Positions 9,170 through 18,651 of a stretch of 64,000 nt of DNA are shown one piece after another. A program made the position numbers and the translations under genes. The stretch's first letter is position 1; the number at the start of each line of letters is the position of its first letter. Origin of the DNA: Actinoplanes teichomyceticus ATCC 31121 (GTDB taxonomy: Bacteria; Actinomycetota; Actinomycetes; Mycobacteriales; Micromonosporaceae); NCBI RefSeq assembly GCF_003711105.1, contig NZ_CP023865.1, forward strand, positions 6,230,501 to 6,294,500. The letters are read 5' to 3'. The notes under the pieces were generated by a model, which was given only the letters and a program-made list of their open reading frames with translations, had not been told where the DNA came from and ran no database searches.

Positions 9170-10903
9170 TCACCGCGAGGTGCGGACCACCACCGCGCTC
9201 TCCCCGGGCAGCACCACCCGGTCGCGCTCGAGCACCACGCCCTCGGCGGTCGCCAGCAGCACCGCCGACGGCACCGCGCGCAGGCTCACCGTCTGCGGCA
9301 CGGCCGCCAGGTTCGCCGCGACCGCGTGCCGGCCCCGCCGGATCACGATGAACTGGTCGCCGTGCCAGACCTCGACCTGCGACAGCCACGGGTCGGTCAG
9401 GTCCGGAACCTCCCGGCGCAGCCTGATCAGCCGCTGGTACAGCTGCAACATCTCGGCGTGCCCGGGCTTGTCGCGCTCCGCCCAGTCCAGCTTGGAGCGC
9501 TGAAAGGTGGCCGGGTCCTGCGGGTCGGGCACCTCGGCCTCGGCCCAGCCGTGCCGGGCGAACTCGCTGCGCCGGCCGTTCTGCACGGCGGCGGCCAGCT
9601 CCGGCTCCGGATGGCTGGTGAAGAACTGCCACGGGCTGCTCGCCGCCCACTCCTCCCCCATGAACAGCATCGGGGTGAACGGCGAGGTGAGCAGCAGGGT
9701 GGCCCCGACCTTCAGCAGGCCGGGCGAGAGGGTGGCGGTGAGCCGGTCGCCGACCGCCCGGTTGCCGATCTGGTCGTGGTTCTGCAGGAACGCGACGAAG
9801 CGGTGCCCGGCGGTGCGCTGCCGGTCGACCGGGCGGCCGTGCCGGCGGCCGCGGAACGACGAGTGGGTCCCGGCGTGGAAGAACGCGCCCTCCAGCACGG
9901 TACGCAGGCAGTCCAGCGAGCCGAAGTCGCCGTAGTAGCCCTGCCGCTCCCCGGTCAGCGTGGCATGCAGCGCGTGGTGGATGTCGTCGTCCCACTGCGC
10001 GTGCAGGCCGTACCCACCGGCCTCGCGCGGGGTGATCAGCTTCGGGTCGTTGAGGTCCGACTCGGCGATCAGCGACAGCGGCCGGTTCAGCGCGGCGGAC
10101 AGCGACTCCACCTCGACCGCGAGCTGCTCCAGCAGGTGCACCGCGCCCTCGTCGTGCAACGCGTGCACGGCGTCCAGCCGCAGAGCGTCGACGTGGTAGT
10201 CGCGCAGCCACATCAGCACGCTGTCGGCGATGTAGCGGCGCACCTCCCCGGAGTCCGGCCCGTCCAGGTTCAGCGAGCTGCCCCAGGTGTTGCTGCCGGA
10301 GCTGAGGTACGGCGCGAACATCGGGGCGTACGCCCCGCTCGGGCCGAAGTGGTTGTAGACCACGTCGAGCACCACGCCGAGGCCCCGGTTGTGCGCGGCG
10401 TCGACGAACCGCTTCAGGCCGTCCGGTCCGCCGTACGCCTCGTGCGGCGCGAACCAGCAGACCCCGTCGTAACCCCAGTTGTACTCGCCGTTGAACGCGT
10501 TGACCGGCAGCAGCTCGACCAGGTCGACACCGAGCTCGACGAGGTGGTCCAGACGCTCGATCGCCGCGTCGAAGGTGCCCTGCGGGGTGAACGTGCCGAT
10601 GTGCAGCTCGTAGAGCACCGAGCCGGCCAGTTGCCGGCCGGTCCACGCCTGGTCGGTCCAGCCGAACGCGGTGTGGTCGTAGACCCGGCTGGGCCCGTGC
10701 ACGCCCTGCGGCTGCCAGGCCGAGCGGGGGTCGGGCACCGGGTTGTCGACGCCGGGCAGGACGTAGGCGTAGTCGGTGCCGGGACCCGCGGACGGGACGT
10801 CGAGGCGCCACCAGCCGCCGTCGCCCTGCTCCATCACCCGGTCTTGGTCACCAAGGCGCAGCTTGGGGGCCTTCTCCGGCGCCCATACCTCGAAGGTTGT
10901 CAT
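9170..10903 (-). CDS. treZ: Malto-oligosyltrehalose trehalohydrolase TreZ
   Basis: GH13 enzyme (577 aa) that releases trehalose from maltooligosyl-trehalose, the second step of the TreYZ route from glycogen to trehalose. An N-terminal carbohydrate-binding-like domain (MTTFEVWAPEKAPKLRL) precedes the barrel. GH13 motifs are visible: DVVYNHFGP, the nucleophile Asp in LRLDAVHAL, the acid Glu in LIAESD, and the stabilising Asp in FLQNHDQIGN. The start ATG at 10903 overlaps the treY stop codon as ATGA. A much longer open frame upstream is only an antisense-type shadow of treY. Confidence 0.97.
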   Translation of the reverse strand: MTTFEVWAPEKAPKLRLGDQDRVMEQGDGGWWRLDVPSAGPGTDYAYVLPGVDNPVPDPRSAWQPQGVHGPSRVYDHTAFGWTDQAWTGRQLAGSVLYELHIGTFTPQGTFDAAIERLDHLVELGVDLVELLPVNAFNGEYNWGYDGVCWFAPHEAYGGPDGLKRFVDAAHNRGLGVVLDVVYNHFGPSGAYAPMFAPYLSSGSNTWGSSLNLDGPDSGEVRRYIADSVLMWLRDYHVDALRLDAVHALHDEGAVHLLEQLAVEVESLSAALNRPLSLIAESDLNDPKLITPREAGGYGLHAQWDDDIHHALHATLTGERQGYYGDFGSLDCLRTVLEGAFFHAGTHSSFRGRRHGRPVDRQRTAGHRFVAFLQNHDQIGNRAVGDRLTATLSPGLLKVGATLLLTSPFTPMLFMGEEWAASSPWQFFTSHPEPELAAAVQNGRRSEFARHGWAEAEVPDPQDPATFQRSKLDWAERDKPGHAEMLQLYQRLIRLRREVPDLTDPWLSQVEVWHGDQFIVIRRGRHAVAANLAAVPQTVSLRAVPSAVLLATAEGVVLERDRVVLPGESAVVVRTSR

Positions 10904-13212
10904 TCTTTCACCAGAAGCGCGACGGGATAGGTGTGGAGCAACTCGGCGACGGCCAGGCGATTGCCACCGTAGCTGGCATTGGTGAACACTTCCGTCCAAC
11001 TGTGTCCGTCGAGTGACAGCGTAGTGTCGTGCCACCCGCCGTGACGTGACAATCCGACCGGGAGCCGGGTGGTGACCACCACGACACCGCCACGGTCGAA
11101 GGCCAGCACGTGCTCGCCCACCCGCCCCTCGGCGTAGACCGGCCGGTAGGTCTGGAACAGCTCCGGGCGCTGCCGCAGCAGCCGCAGCGTACGGCTGACC
11201 ACCAGCAGCTTCGCCGCGCCGGTCTCGTCGACCGGGGGCTGCCAGCCCTCGTCCAGGCGGCTGAGCATCGCGCGCCGGGCGGCGAAGTCGACCGGCCGCC
11301 GGTTGTCCGGGTCGACCAGCGAGTAGTCCCACAGCTCGGTGCCCTGGTAGACGTCCGGCACCCCGGGCATGGTCAGCTGCACCAGCTTCTGGCCCAGCGA
11401 GTTGGACCAGCCGGGCGGCGTGATCGAAGCGGCGAAGTCGGACACCTCGCGGTGCAGCGCCGGGTCGTCGTAGATCTTGTCGATCATGTCCCGCAGCGCG
11501 CTCTCGAAGGCCTCGTCCGGCCGCGTCCAGGTGGTCGCCACGCCGGCCTCCCGGGCGGCCTTCAGGGCGTACCCGAACAGTCGCTCCCGGGAGATCGGCC
11601 ACGCACCGACCGCGACCTGCCAGATCAGATGGGCCAGCGACGGGTCCGGGAGCGGAGCGACCCGGACCCAGCGGCGCACCACCTCGGTCCAGTCGCCGGG
11701 CACCTCGGACAGCACCGCCAGCCGGGCCCGGACGTCCTCGCTGCGCTTGGTGTCGTGGGTGGTCAGCGACGTCATCGCGTCCGGCCAGTCGTGCTGGCGG
11801 GCCGCCGCGGCCTCGTGGAACTCGTCGAGGATGACGCCGAACCGGGTGGGGTCGTTGCCCACCTCGTTGCGGGCGGCGAACCGGGTCCACCGGTAGAACG
11901 CGGTGTCCTCGACCCCCTTGGCCATCACCGCGCCGGTGAACTGCTGGAAGCGGATCGCCAGCTCGTCGTCCGGGTTGCGCAGCCGGCCGGTCAGCCGGTC
12001 CAGCACGCTGATCAGTTGCGGACGCCGACGACCGGCCTCGGCGCGGGCCTGCGCCAGATGCCGGGACCCGGCCGGCAGGTAGGAGCGGTAGACCGGGAAG
12101 CAGGCGGCCAGCTCGGCGAGCCCCCGGGGCGCGGCCTCGATCTCCGGCACCAGGCGGGCCAGCCGCCCCAGCTCGGCGGCGAGCACCCGGGTGGCCATCG
12201 CGTACTTGGTCTCGTGCACCAGGTCCTGGTAGGACCGGGTCTCCCCGGTCAGGTAGCGGTCCAGCGTGTCGAAGAACGGCTCGGTGGCCGCGTCCACGAA
12301 CGCCCCGCAGACCTCGGCCATCGCGTCGTACCCGGTGGTCCCGGCGACCGGCCAGCGCGGCAGCTGCTCCCCCGGCTCCAGGATCTTCTCCACCACCAGC
12401 CACGCGTCCGGCGCCGCGTCACGCAGCCGCTGCAGGTAGCCGCCCGGGTCGCGCAGCCCGTCCGGGTGATCGATCCGGAGGCCGTCCACCACGCCCTCGC
12501 GCACCCAGCGCAGGATCTCGGCGTGGGTGGCGTCGAACACCTCCGGGTCCTCGACCCGCAGCGCGGCCAGGTCGACGATCCCGAAGAACCGCCGGTAGTT
12601 CAGCTCGCTGTCGCCACGGGTCCAGTTCACCAGCTCGTAGTGCTGCCGGTCGTGCACCTCACGGGCCGAACCGCCGCCGGTGCCGTCCGCGATCGGGTAC
12701 CGCTTGTCGTAGTAGACCAGCTCGTCGCCCTCGACGGTCAGCTCGTCGAGCGCGTCCGGCTGGTCGGCCAGCACCGGCAGCAGCAGCCGCCCGCGTGACC
12801 AGTCGATGTCGTAGTACTTCGCGTAGCTCGACGCCGGCCCGTGCTTGAGCACGTCCCACCAGGTGGGGTTGTGCTGCGGGAGGGCCACCCCGGCGTGGTT
12901 CGGCACGATGTCCAGGACCAGGCCCAGCCCGGCCGTCTGCAGGGCCTGCGACAGGGCGCGCAGGCCGTCCGCGCCGCCCAGCTCCGGGTTGATCCGGGTG
13001 TGGTCGGCCACGTCGTAGCCGTGCTCGGAGCCGGGGACCGCGCTCAGCAGCGGCGCCGAGTAGAGGTGGCTGACCCCGAGATCGGCCAGGTAGTCGGCGA
13101 GCTCGGCGGTGGCCTTGAGGCCGAAGTCGGGGCGGACCTGAACCCGGTAGGTACTGGACGGACGGTTCCTCGTCCGATCCTGGGCGGCGGCGGGGTGGTT
13201 GGATGTGGGCAT
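10900..13212 (-). CDS. treY: Maltooligosyltrehalose synthase TreY
   Basis: 770-residue GH13 intramolecular transglycosylase that turns the reducing end of a maltodextrin into a trehalosyl unit. Motifs: STYRVQVRPDFGL at the N terminus, DIVPNHAG, the nucleophile Asp in LRIDHPDGL, the Glu in VVEKIL, TTHDTKRSEDVRAR, and the C-terminal PGVPDVYQGTELWDYSLVDPDNRR. It lies between glgX and treZ with a one-base overlap upstream (TGATG) and a four-base overlap downstream, so the three are one operon. Confidence 0.97.
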   Translation of the reverse strand: MPTSNHPAAAQDRTRNRPSSTYRVQVRPDFGLKATAELADYLADLGVSHLYSAPLLSAVPGSEHGYDVADHTRINPELGGADGLRALSQALQTAGLGLVLDIVPNHAGVALPQHNPTWWDVLKHGPASSYAKYYDIDWSRGRLLLPVLADQPDALDELTVEGDELVYYDKRYPIADGTGGGSAREVHDRQHYELVNWTRGDSELNYRRFFGIVDLAALRVEDPEVFDATHAEILRWVREGVVDGLRIDHPDGLRDPGGYLQRLRDAAPDAWLVVEKILEPGEQLPRWPVAGTTGYDAMAEVCGAFVDAATEPFFDTLDRYLTGETRSYQDLVHETKYAMATRVLAAELGRLARLVPEIEAAPRGLAELAACFPVYRSYLPAGSRHLAQARAEAGRRRPQLISVLDRLTGRLRNPDDELAIRFQQFTGAVMAKGVEDTAFYRWTRFAARNEVGNDPTRFGVILDEFHEAAAARQHDWPDAMTSLTTHDTKRSEDVRARLAVLSEVPGDWTEVVRRWVRVAPLPDPSLAHLIWQVAVGAWPISRERLFGYALKAAREAGVATTWTRPDEAFESALRDMIDKIYDDPALHREVSDFAASITPPGWSNSLGQKLVQLTMPGVPDVYQGTELWDYSLVDPDNRRPVDFAARRAMLSRLDEGWQPPVDETGAAKLLVVSRTLRLLRQRPELFQTYRPVYAEGRVGEHVLAFDRGGVVVVTTRLPVGLSRHGGWHDTTLSLDGHSWTEVFTNASYGGNRLAVAELLHTYPVALLVKE

Positions 13213-15323
13213 CAGACCGTCCTGTCCAGCACGATGAGGGACCGGTCCGGCACCCAGATCTTGTGCCCGGCCTCCACGACCGTCGGGCTATCTGGGGACG
13301 GCTCGGCGGTTTCGATGACCTTCTCCCACTTCTCCCCGTACTCCGCGGGAGGCGTGGCGAACTCCAGGGGCGCGTCGTGCGCGTTGAAGAAGAGCAGGAA
13401 GGAGCTGTCCACGTGGCGCTGGCCGTACTGGCCGCGCTCGCGGATGCCCTCGCCGTTGACGAACAGCGCGACCGCCCGGCCGAAGTCGTTGCCCCAGTCG
13501 TCGCCGGCCATCTGCCGGCCGTCCGGGGTGAACCACTCCAGGTCCGGCAGCGGGTCCCCGCCGCCGCGCGCGGTCACCGGCAGGCCGGTGAAGAAACGCC
13601 GGCGCTGGAAGACCTGGTGCCGGTGCCGGAACGCGGTCAGCTTCCGGGCGAACTCCAGCAGCTGCTCGTCGGCGTTCTCCCAGTCGATCCAGCTCAGCTC
13701 GGTGTCCTGGCAGTACGCGTTGTTGTTGCCCTGCTGGGTACGGCCCATCTCGTCACCGTGCGAGATCATCGGCACGCCCTGGCTGAGCATCAGCGTGGCC
13801 AGGAAGTTGCGGCGCTGCTTGGCGCGCAGCTGCAGCACCTTCTCGTCGGTGGTCGGGCCCTCGATGCCGCAGTTCCAGGACCGGTTGTGGCTCTCGCCGT
13901 CCCGGTTCTCCTCGCCGTTGGCCTCGTTGTGCTTGTCGTTGTAGCTGACCAGGTCGTTGAGCGTGAACCCGTCGTGCGCGGTGACGAAGTTGATCGAGTG
14001 GAACGGCTTGCGGCCGTCGTCCTGGTAGAGGTCGGCGGAGCCGGTGATCCGGCTGGCGAACTCGGCCAGGGTGGCCGGCTCGCCGCGCCAGAAGTCGCGG
14101 ACCGTGTCCCGGTACTTGCCGTTCCACTCGGTCCAGTTGGGCGGGAAGTTGCCGACCTGGTACCCGCCCGGGCCGACGTCCCACGGCTCGGCGATCAGCT
14201 TGACCTGGCCGACGATCGGGTCCTGCTGGACCACCTCGAAGAAGGTGGAGAGCCGGTCCACGTCGTAGAACTCCCGGGCCAGCGTGGAGGCCAGATCGAA
14301 GCGGAAACCGTCCACGTGCATCTCGGTGACCCAGTAGCGCAGCGAATCCATGATCAGCTGGAGGCTCTGCGGGCTGCGCACGTTGAGGCTGTTCCCGGTG
14401 CCGGTGTAGTCCATGTAGAACTGCGGCTGGTCGTCGACGAGCCGGTAGTACGTCCGGTTGTCGATGCCCTTGAGGCTCAGCGTGGGCCCGAGGTGGTTGC
14501 CCTCCGCGGTGTGGTTGTAGACCACGTCCAGGATGACCTCCATCCCGGCCGCGTGCAGCGCCTTCACCATGCCGCGGAACTCCTGGGTCTGCTGGCCGAG
14601 CGTGCCGGTCGACGAGTACCCGTGGTACGGCGCGAAGAAGCCCAGCGTGTTGTAACCCCAGTAGTTGCGCAGGCCCAGGTCGTGCAGCCGGTTGTCGTGG
14701 ACGAACTGGTGCACCGGCATCAGCTCGACCGCGGTCACGCCCAGGCTCTTGAGGTGCTCGATGATCGCCGGGTGCCCGATCGCCGAGTAGCTCCCGCGCA
14801 TGTCCCGGGGGATCTCCGGGTGCCGCTGGGTGAGCCCCTTGACGTGGGTCTCGTAGATCACCGAGTGGTGGTACGGGATGTCCGGCCGCCGGTCGTTGCC
14901 CCAGTCGAAGTACGGGTTCACCACCACGCCCTTGGGCATGTAGGGCGCGGAGTCCAGGTCCGACATCTGGTCCGGGTTGTCGAAGTCGTACGCGTACAGC
15001 GACGGGTGCCAGTCGATGTCCGAGTCGACCGCCCGGGCGTACGGGTCCAGCAGCAGCTTGTGCGGGTTGCAGCGGAGTCCGCGGTGCGGCTCGTAGGGCC
15101 CGTAGACCCGGTAGCCGTACCGCTGACCTGGCTCGACGCCGGGCAGGTACGCGTGCCAGACGAACGCGTCCTGCTCGTGCAGCAGCACCTTCCGCTCGTT
15201 GCCGGCGGCGTCGAAGAGGCAGAGCTCGACCGCCTCGGCCACCTCGGAGAAGATCGCGAAGTTGGTGCCCGTCCCGTCGTAGGTGGCCCCCAGCGGGTAC
15301 CGGTGACCAGGCCAGACCTGCAT
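13212..15323 (-). CDS. glgX: Glycogen debranching enzyme GlgX (TreX type)
   Basis: GH13 isoamylase-type debranching enzyme (703 aa) that supplies linear maltodextrin to TreY. It has an N-terminal CBM48 region (YPLGATYDGTGTNFAIFSEVAE). The catalytic motifs are DVVYNHTAEG, the nucleophile Asp in VDGFRFDLAS, the Glu in LIAEPWD, and TAHDGFTLND. The ATG at 15323 (MQVWPGHRYPLG) is chosen over the ATG at 15347 because GAGGGGAG precedes it and relatives begin the same way. First gene of glgX-treY-treZ, divergent from the GDE-type debranching gene. Confidence 0.96.
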   Translation of the reverse strand: MQVWPGHRYPLGATYDGTGTNFAIFSEVAEAVELCLFDAAGNERKVLLHEQDAFVWHAYLPGVEPGQRYGYRVYGPYEPHRGLRCNPHKLLLDPYARAVDSDIDWHPSLYAYDFDNPDQMSDLDSAPYMPKGVVVNPYFDWGNDRRPDIPYHHSVIYETHVKGLTQRHPEIPRDMRGSYSAIGHPAIIEHLKSLGVTAVELMPVHQFVHDNRLHDLGLRNYWGYNTLGFFAPYHGYSSTGTLGQQTQEFRGMVKALHAAGMEVILDVVYNHTAEGNHLGPTLSLKGIDNRTYYRLVDDQPQFYMDYTGTGNSLNVRSPQSLQLIMDSLRYWVTEMHVDGFRFDLASTLAREFYDVDRLSTFFEVVQQDPIVGQVKLIAEPWDVGPGGYQVGNFPPNWTEWNGKYRDTVRDFWRGEPATLAEFASRITGSADLYQDDGRKPFHSINFVTAHDGFTLNDLVSYNDKHNEANGEENRDGESHNRSWNCGIEGPTTDEKVLQLRAKQRRNFLATLMLSQGVPMISHGDEMGRTQQGNNNAYCQDTELSWIDWENADEQLLEFARKLTAFRHRHQVFQRRRFFTGLPVTARGGGDPLPDLEWFTPDGRQMAGDDWGNDFGRAVALFVNGEGIRERGQYGQRHVDSSFLLFFNAHDAPLEFATPPAEYGEKWEKVIETAEPSPDSPTVVEAGHKIWVPDRSLIVLDRTV

Positions 15324-15497
15324 GTTGTTGCGCTCCCCTCGGCCCACGGTCCGTCGCGACCGGCCCGCGGATCATGCCCAGCCGCGAGATCGTCAAACCT
15401 GTGCGGCCGCGTCTTGGGACATTCTCGCGGAGAGGACTGATACCGTCGGCCCGACTGTCCGGTTAGGCGCTTATTTGTCCCCATACGGGGGTTTAGC

Positions 15498-17342
15498 GTG
15501 TTCCACCACGAGCATAGAGGCGACGTGCCGCGGATTGATCCCCTGACCTTCGGGCCGCAGGTGTGCGGCGTCCCCGCGCCGGACGCCGGAGCGGGCCGGG
15601 AATGGCTGGTCGCCGACGGCCTCGGCGGCTGGGCCGCGGGCACCGTGAGCGGCCTGCGGACCCGCCCGGAGCACGCGCTGCTGACCGTCGCCGAACCGGA
15701 GCTCGGCCCGCACGTCGCGCTGGCGTCGCTCGACCTGACCGTGACGCTTCACACAGGAACGAAGGTCCCGCTGTACACCCATGCGTGGGAGTCCGGGGCC
15801 CTGGACCCGTCCGGCCACCGCCTGCTGGAGGCCTTCACCCTCGCCGGCGGGCTGCCGCGCTGGCGCTGGCGGATCGGCGACGTGGTGATCGAACGCGAGC
15901 TCGCGCTGCGGCACGGCGAGCCGTCGCTGGCCGTCGTGCACCGGGTGGTCAGCGCGCCCGCCCCGGTCGGGCTGAGCGTCGCCGCGATGTGCACCTGGCG
16001 CACGGCGGGCGGCACGCGACGCGCGGACGGCCCCCGGCTGCGCATCGAGCGGGTCGCCGACGGGGTGCTCGTCGAGGGGGCGTACCGGCTGGCCGGGCCC
16101 GGCTGGCAGCCGGTCGGGCAGTGGCACCTGGGCGCCCGCGCCGGCGGCCAGGTCGAGGACCTCTGGCTGGCCGGCGCCTTCGGCCGGCAGGCCGGACCCG
16201 GCGAGACCCTGGAGATCTCGGCGTGGGCCGGGCGCCTCGCCGACCGGCCGCCGGCGCCGCCGGTGGTCCTGGCCGCCGCGCGCGAGCGCGCGCACCGGCT
16301 GGTCACCGCCGCCAAGGCCGAGGGGTACGCCGGAACCCTGACCCTGGCCGCCGACACGTTCGTGATCCGGGTGGCGGACCGGCCGGTGATCGCCGACGGC
16401 TACCCGTGGTCCGGCCACCCCGGCTCGCTCGCCGCCTACGAGGGCCTGTTCCTCGACACCGGACGGGCACCGGAGGGCCGCGAGCTGCTGCGCGCCGTGG
16501 CCGGCCGGCCCGCCGCGGACGACGTGCACGCGCCGTTCTGGCTGGTGCACGCGGTGGACCGGCACGTCACCCGGACCGGGGACAGCGACCTGGCCCGCGA
16601 GCTGGCCGGGCCGCTCGGCCGGGTGCTGCGCCGGTCGCTGAACGGCGCCGGCCCGCTCGTCCTGGACCCCGCCGACGGGCTGCTCGCGCTGGGCGGCGCG
16701 CCGGGCGTCCGTGGCCAGCTCAGCGGGAAGCTGGTGGAGATCAACGCGCTGTGGGTGAACGCGCTCGCCGCGCTCGCCGACCTGCTGGCCGAGGGCGGCC
16801 GGGACGGCTCCGGGCCGCGGGACCGGCACGCCCGGGCCCGGGAGTCGTTCCGGCGGCGCTTCCCGGCGCCCGAGGGATGGCTGCACGACGTGGTCGAGGG
16901 GCCCGCGGCGGCGTACCCGCTGGGGGCGGGCGCCCAGCACGACGATCCGACACTGCGGCCGTACCAGCTGTTCGGCTGGTCCCTGCCGCACGCGCCGATG
17001 CGGGGCGGCCCCGCGACCGCGGTGCGGGCCGCCGGCGAGGCCCTGCTCACCCCGCTCGGCCTGCGCACCCTCGCGCCCAGCGAGTACGGCTACGACGGCG
17101 CCGGCCCGGAGCAGGGGCTGGTCCGGCCGTGGCTGATCGGGCCGTACATCGACGCCTGCGCGGCCACCGGGCGGCCGGTCGACGGGCTGCTCGACGCTCT
17201 CGCCGCGCACCTGGCCGAGTGCGGCGTCGGCTCGATCGGGGAGGCCGCGCACGGCGACGCGCCGCACCGCCCGGCCGGCCGGCCGTTCGACGCCCGCGCG
17301 GTCGCCGAGACGCTACGAGCGGAGACGAGGTACTCACCATGA
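15498..17342 (+). CDS. GDE-type glycogen debranching enzyme (amylo-alpha-1,6-glucosidase-like)
   Basis: 614-residue protein with an N-terminal bacterial GDE domain (GREWLVADGLGGWAAGTVSGLRTR, near residue 33) and a C-terminal six-hairpin domain (EINALWVNALAALADLL, RPYQLFGWSLP, LRTLAPSEYGYDGAGPEQGLVRPWLIGPYIDA). The expected role is removal of alpha-1,6 branches of glycogen. It starts with GTG at 15498, is divergent from glgX, and is followed by a mini-cistron and a GT4 gene in the same direction. So two unrelated debranching enzymes, GlgX and this one, lie back to back. Confidence 0.9.
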   Translation: MFHHEHRGDVPRIDPLTFGPQVCGVPAPDAGAGREWLVADGLGGWAAGTVSGLRTRPEHALLTVAEPELGPHVALASLDLTVTLHTGTKVPLYTHAWESGALDPSGHRLLEAFTLAGGLPRWRWRIGDVVIERELALRHGEPSLAVVHRVVSAPAPVGLSVAAMCTWRTAGGTRRADGPRLRIERVADGVLVEGAYRLAGPGWQPVGQWHLGARAGGQVEDLWLAGAFGRQAGPGETLEISAWAGRLADRPPAPPVVLAAARERAHRLVTAAKAEGYAGTLTLAADTFVIRVADRPVIADGYPWSGHPGSLAAYEGLFLDTGRAPEGRELLRAVAGRPAADDVHAPFWLVHAVDRHVTRTGDSDLARELAGPLGRVLRRSLNGAGPLVLDPADGLLALGGAPGVRGQLSGKLVEINALWVNALAALADLLAEGGRDGSGPRDRHARARESFRRRFPAPEGWLHDVVEGPAAAYPLGAGAQHDDPTLRPYQLFGWSLPHAPMRGGPATAVRAAGEALLTPLGLRTLAPSEYGYDGAGPEQGLVRPWLIGPYIDACAATGRPVDGLLDALAAHLAECGVGSIGEAAHGDAPHRPAGRPFDARAVAETLRAETRYSP

Positions 17343-17386
17343 CCGACAGCACCGGGCGGCGCCGCGGCACGGGACCGGGCCGATGA
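17339..17386 (+). CDS. 15-codon mini-cistron linking the debranching enzyme to the GT4 gene
   Basis: ATG at 17339 overlaps the upstream stop as ATGA (17339-17342). The frame encodes MTDSTGRRRGTGPGR and stops in a second ATGA (17383-17386) that is also the start of the glycosyltransferase. GGAGACGAGG sits about 8 bases before this ATG, whereas the GT4 start has only a weak Shine-Dalgarno. The peptide itself need not be functional; the arrangement looks like a translational coupler. Conservation has not been tested. Confidence 0.5.
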   Translation: MTDSTGRRRGTGPGR

Positions 17387-18651
17387 GCCGGATCCTGATG
17401 CTCTCCTGGGAGTACCCGCCGCTGCTGGTCGGTGGCCTGGGCCGGCACGTGCACGCGCTGGCCGGAGCGCTCGCCGCCGCCGGGCACGAGGTGACCGTGG
17501 TGACCCGGCACGCGCCGGGGGCGCTGCTGGAGGAGCACACCGAGGGCGTACGGGTGATCCGCGCCCCGGACGACCCGCCGGCCTTCGAGGTGACCGGTGG
17601 CGACCTGCTGCCCTGGGCGATGGCCTTCAACCACACGCTCACCCGGGCCGCCCTGCGCGCCGCCCGGGGCCGGCGCTACGACGTGGTGCACGCGCACGAC
17701 TGGCTGGCCGCGCACGCCGCGGTGACCCTGCGCGACCACCTGGACGTCCCGCTGGTGGCCACCGTGCACGCCACCGAGTCCGGGCGGCACCAGGGCTGGC
17801 TGCCGGCCGCGCACAACCGGACCATCGACGACATCGAGCGCTGGCTGTGCGCCGAGGCGGCTCGGGTGATCGTCTGCTCGCAGTACATGCGCGGCGAGGT
17901 GACCCGGCTGTTCGGGGTGCCGGCGGAGCGTACCGAGGTGGTCCGCAACGGGGTGGACGCGCTGCGCTGGCGGGCCCGGCCGCGGGCGGTGGCGGCGGCG
18001 CGCGCCGAGCACGCCGGGCCGGACGGGCCGCTGATCAGCTTCGCCGGCCGGCTGGTCTACGAGAAGGGCGTGCAGCACCTGCTCGCGGCGGCGCCGCGGC
18101 TGCGGGACCGCTTCCCCGGGCTGCGGGTGGTGATCGCCGGGGACGGGCCGTACCGGGCGGAGCTGGCCGGGCTCGCCGGGCCCGGCGTGACCTTCGCGGG
18201 CTTCCTGACCGGCCACGACCTGACCGCGCTGATGGCCGCCTCGGACTGCTACGTGGTGCCGAGCATCTACGAGCCGTTCGGGATGGTGGCCCTGGAGGCG
18301 GCCGCGGCCGGAACCCCGGTGGCGGTGTCGTCGACCGGTGGGCTCGCCGAGATCGTCGAGCACGGGGTGACCGGCGTGCGGTTCGCGCCCGGTGAGCCGG
18401 ACGCGCTGGCCGAGGCGGTGGGCAGCGTGCTCGGCGACCTGGAATACGCCCGGGCGCTGGCCCGGCAGGCCCGGGTGCGGGTGCGCGAGGAGTACCACTG
18501 GCCGGCGATCGCCGCGCACACCGCCGCGGTGTACCGCGGCGTCCTCCCGGCTCCCGCCGCCCTGCCGGACACCGGAACCGAGCGGCTGCTCAGCGGCCGG
18601 CGCGGGCCACTGCTCGATCTCGGTCAGCGGGCGGTGCGGGCCGCCTCGTAG
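17383..18651 (+). CDS. GT4-family glycosyltransferase (glycogen/starch synthase-like)
   Basis: 422-residue GT-B enzyme. The N-terminal Rossmann domain starts SRILMLSWEYPPLLVGGLGRHV, including the starch-synthase-type GGLG loop near residue 18. The C-terminal donor domain has FAGRLVYEKGVQHLL and the EX7E motif EPFGMVALE near 295. Given its place in an alpha-glucan cluster it probably elongates glucan or makes maltose phosphate or a related glucoside, but the acceptor cannot be read from sequence. Its last 28 bases overlap the convergent panE gene. Confidence 0.88.
   Translation: MSRILMLSWEYPPLLVGGLGRHVHALAGALAAAGHEVTVVTRHAPGALLEEHTEGVRVIRAPDDPPAFEVTGGDLLPWAMAFNHTLTRAALRAARGRRYDVVHAHDWLAAHAAVTLRDHLDVPLVATVHATESGRHQGWLPAAHNRTIDDIERWLCAEAARVIVCSQYMRGEVTRLFGVPAERTEVVRNGVDALRWRARPRAVAAARAEHAGPDGPLISFAGRLVYEKGVQHLLAAAPRLRDRFPGLRVVIAGDGPYRAELAGLAGPGVTFAGFLTGHDLTALMAASDCYVVPSIYEPFGMVALEAAAAGTPVAVSSTGGLAEIVEHGVTGVRFAPGEPDALAEAVGSVLGDLEYARALARQARVRVREEYHWPAIAAHTAAVYRGVLPAPAALPDTGTERLLSGRRGPLLDLGQRAVRAAS

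Noticed and set aside
12659..12859. Short minus-strand frame inside treY
   Set aside because: Out-of-frame shadow of a clearly coding region.
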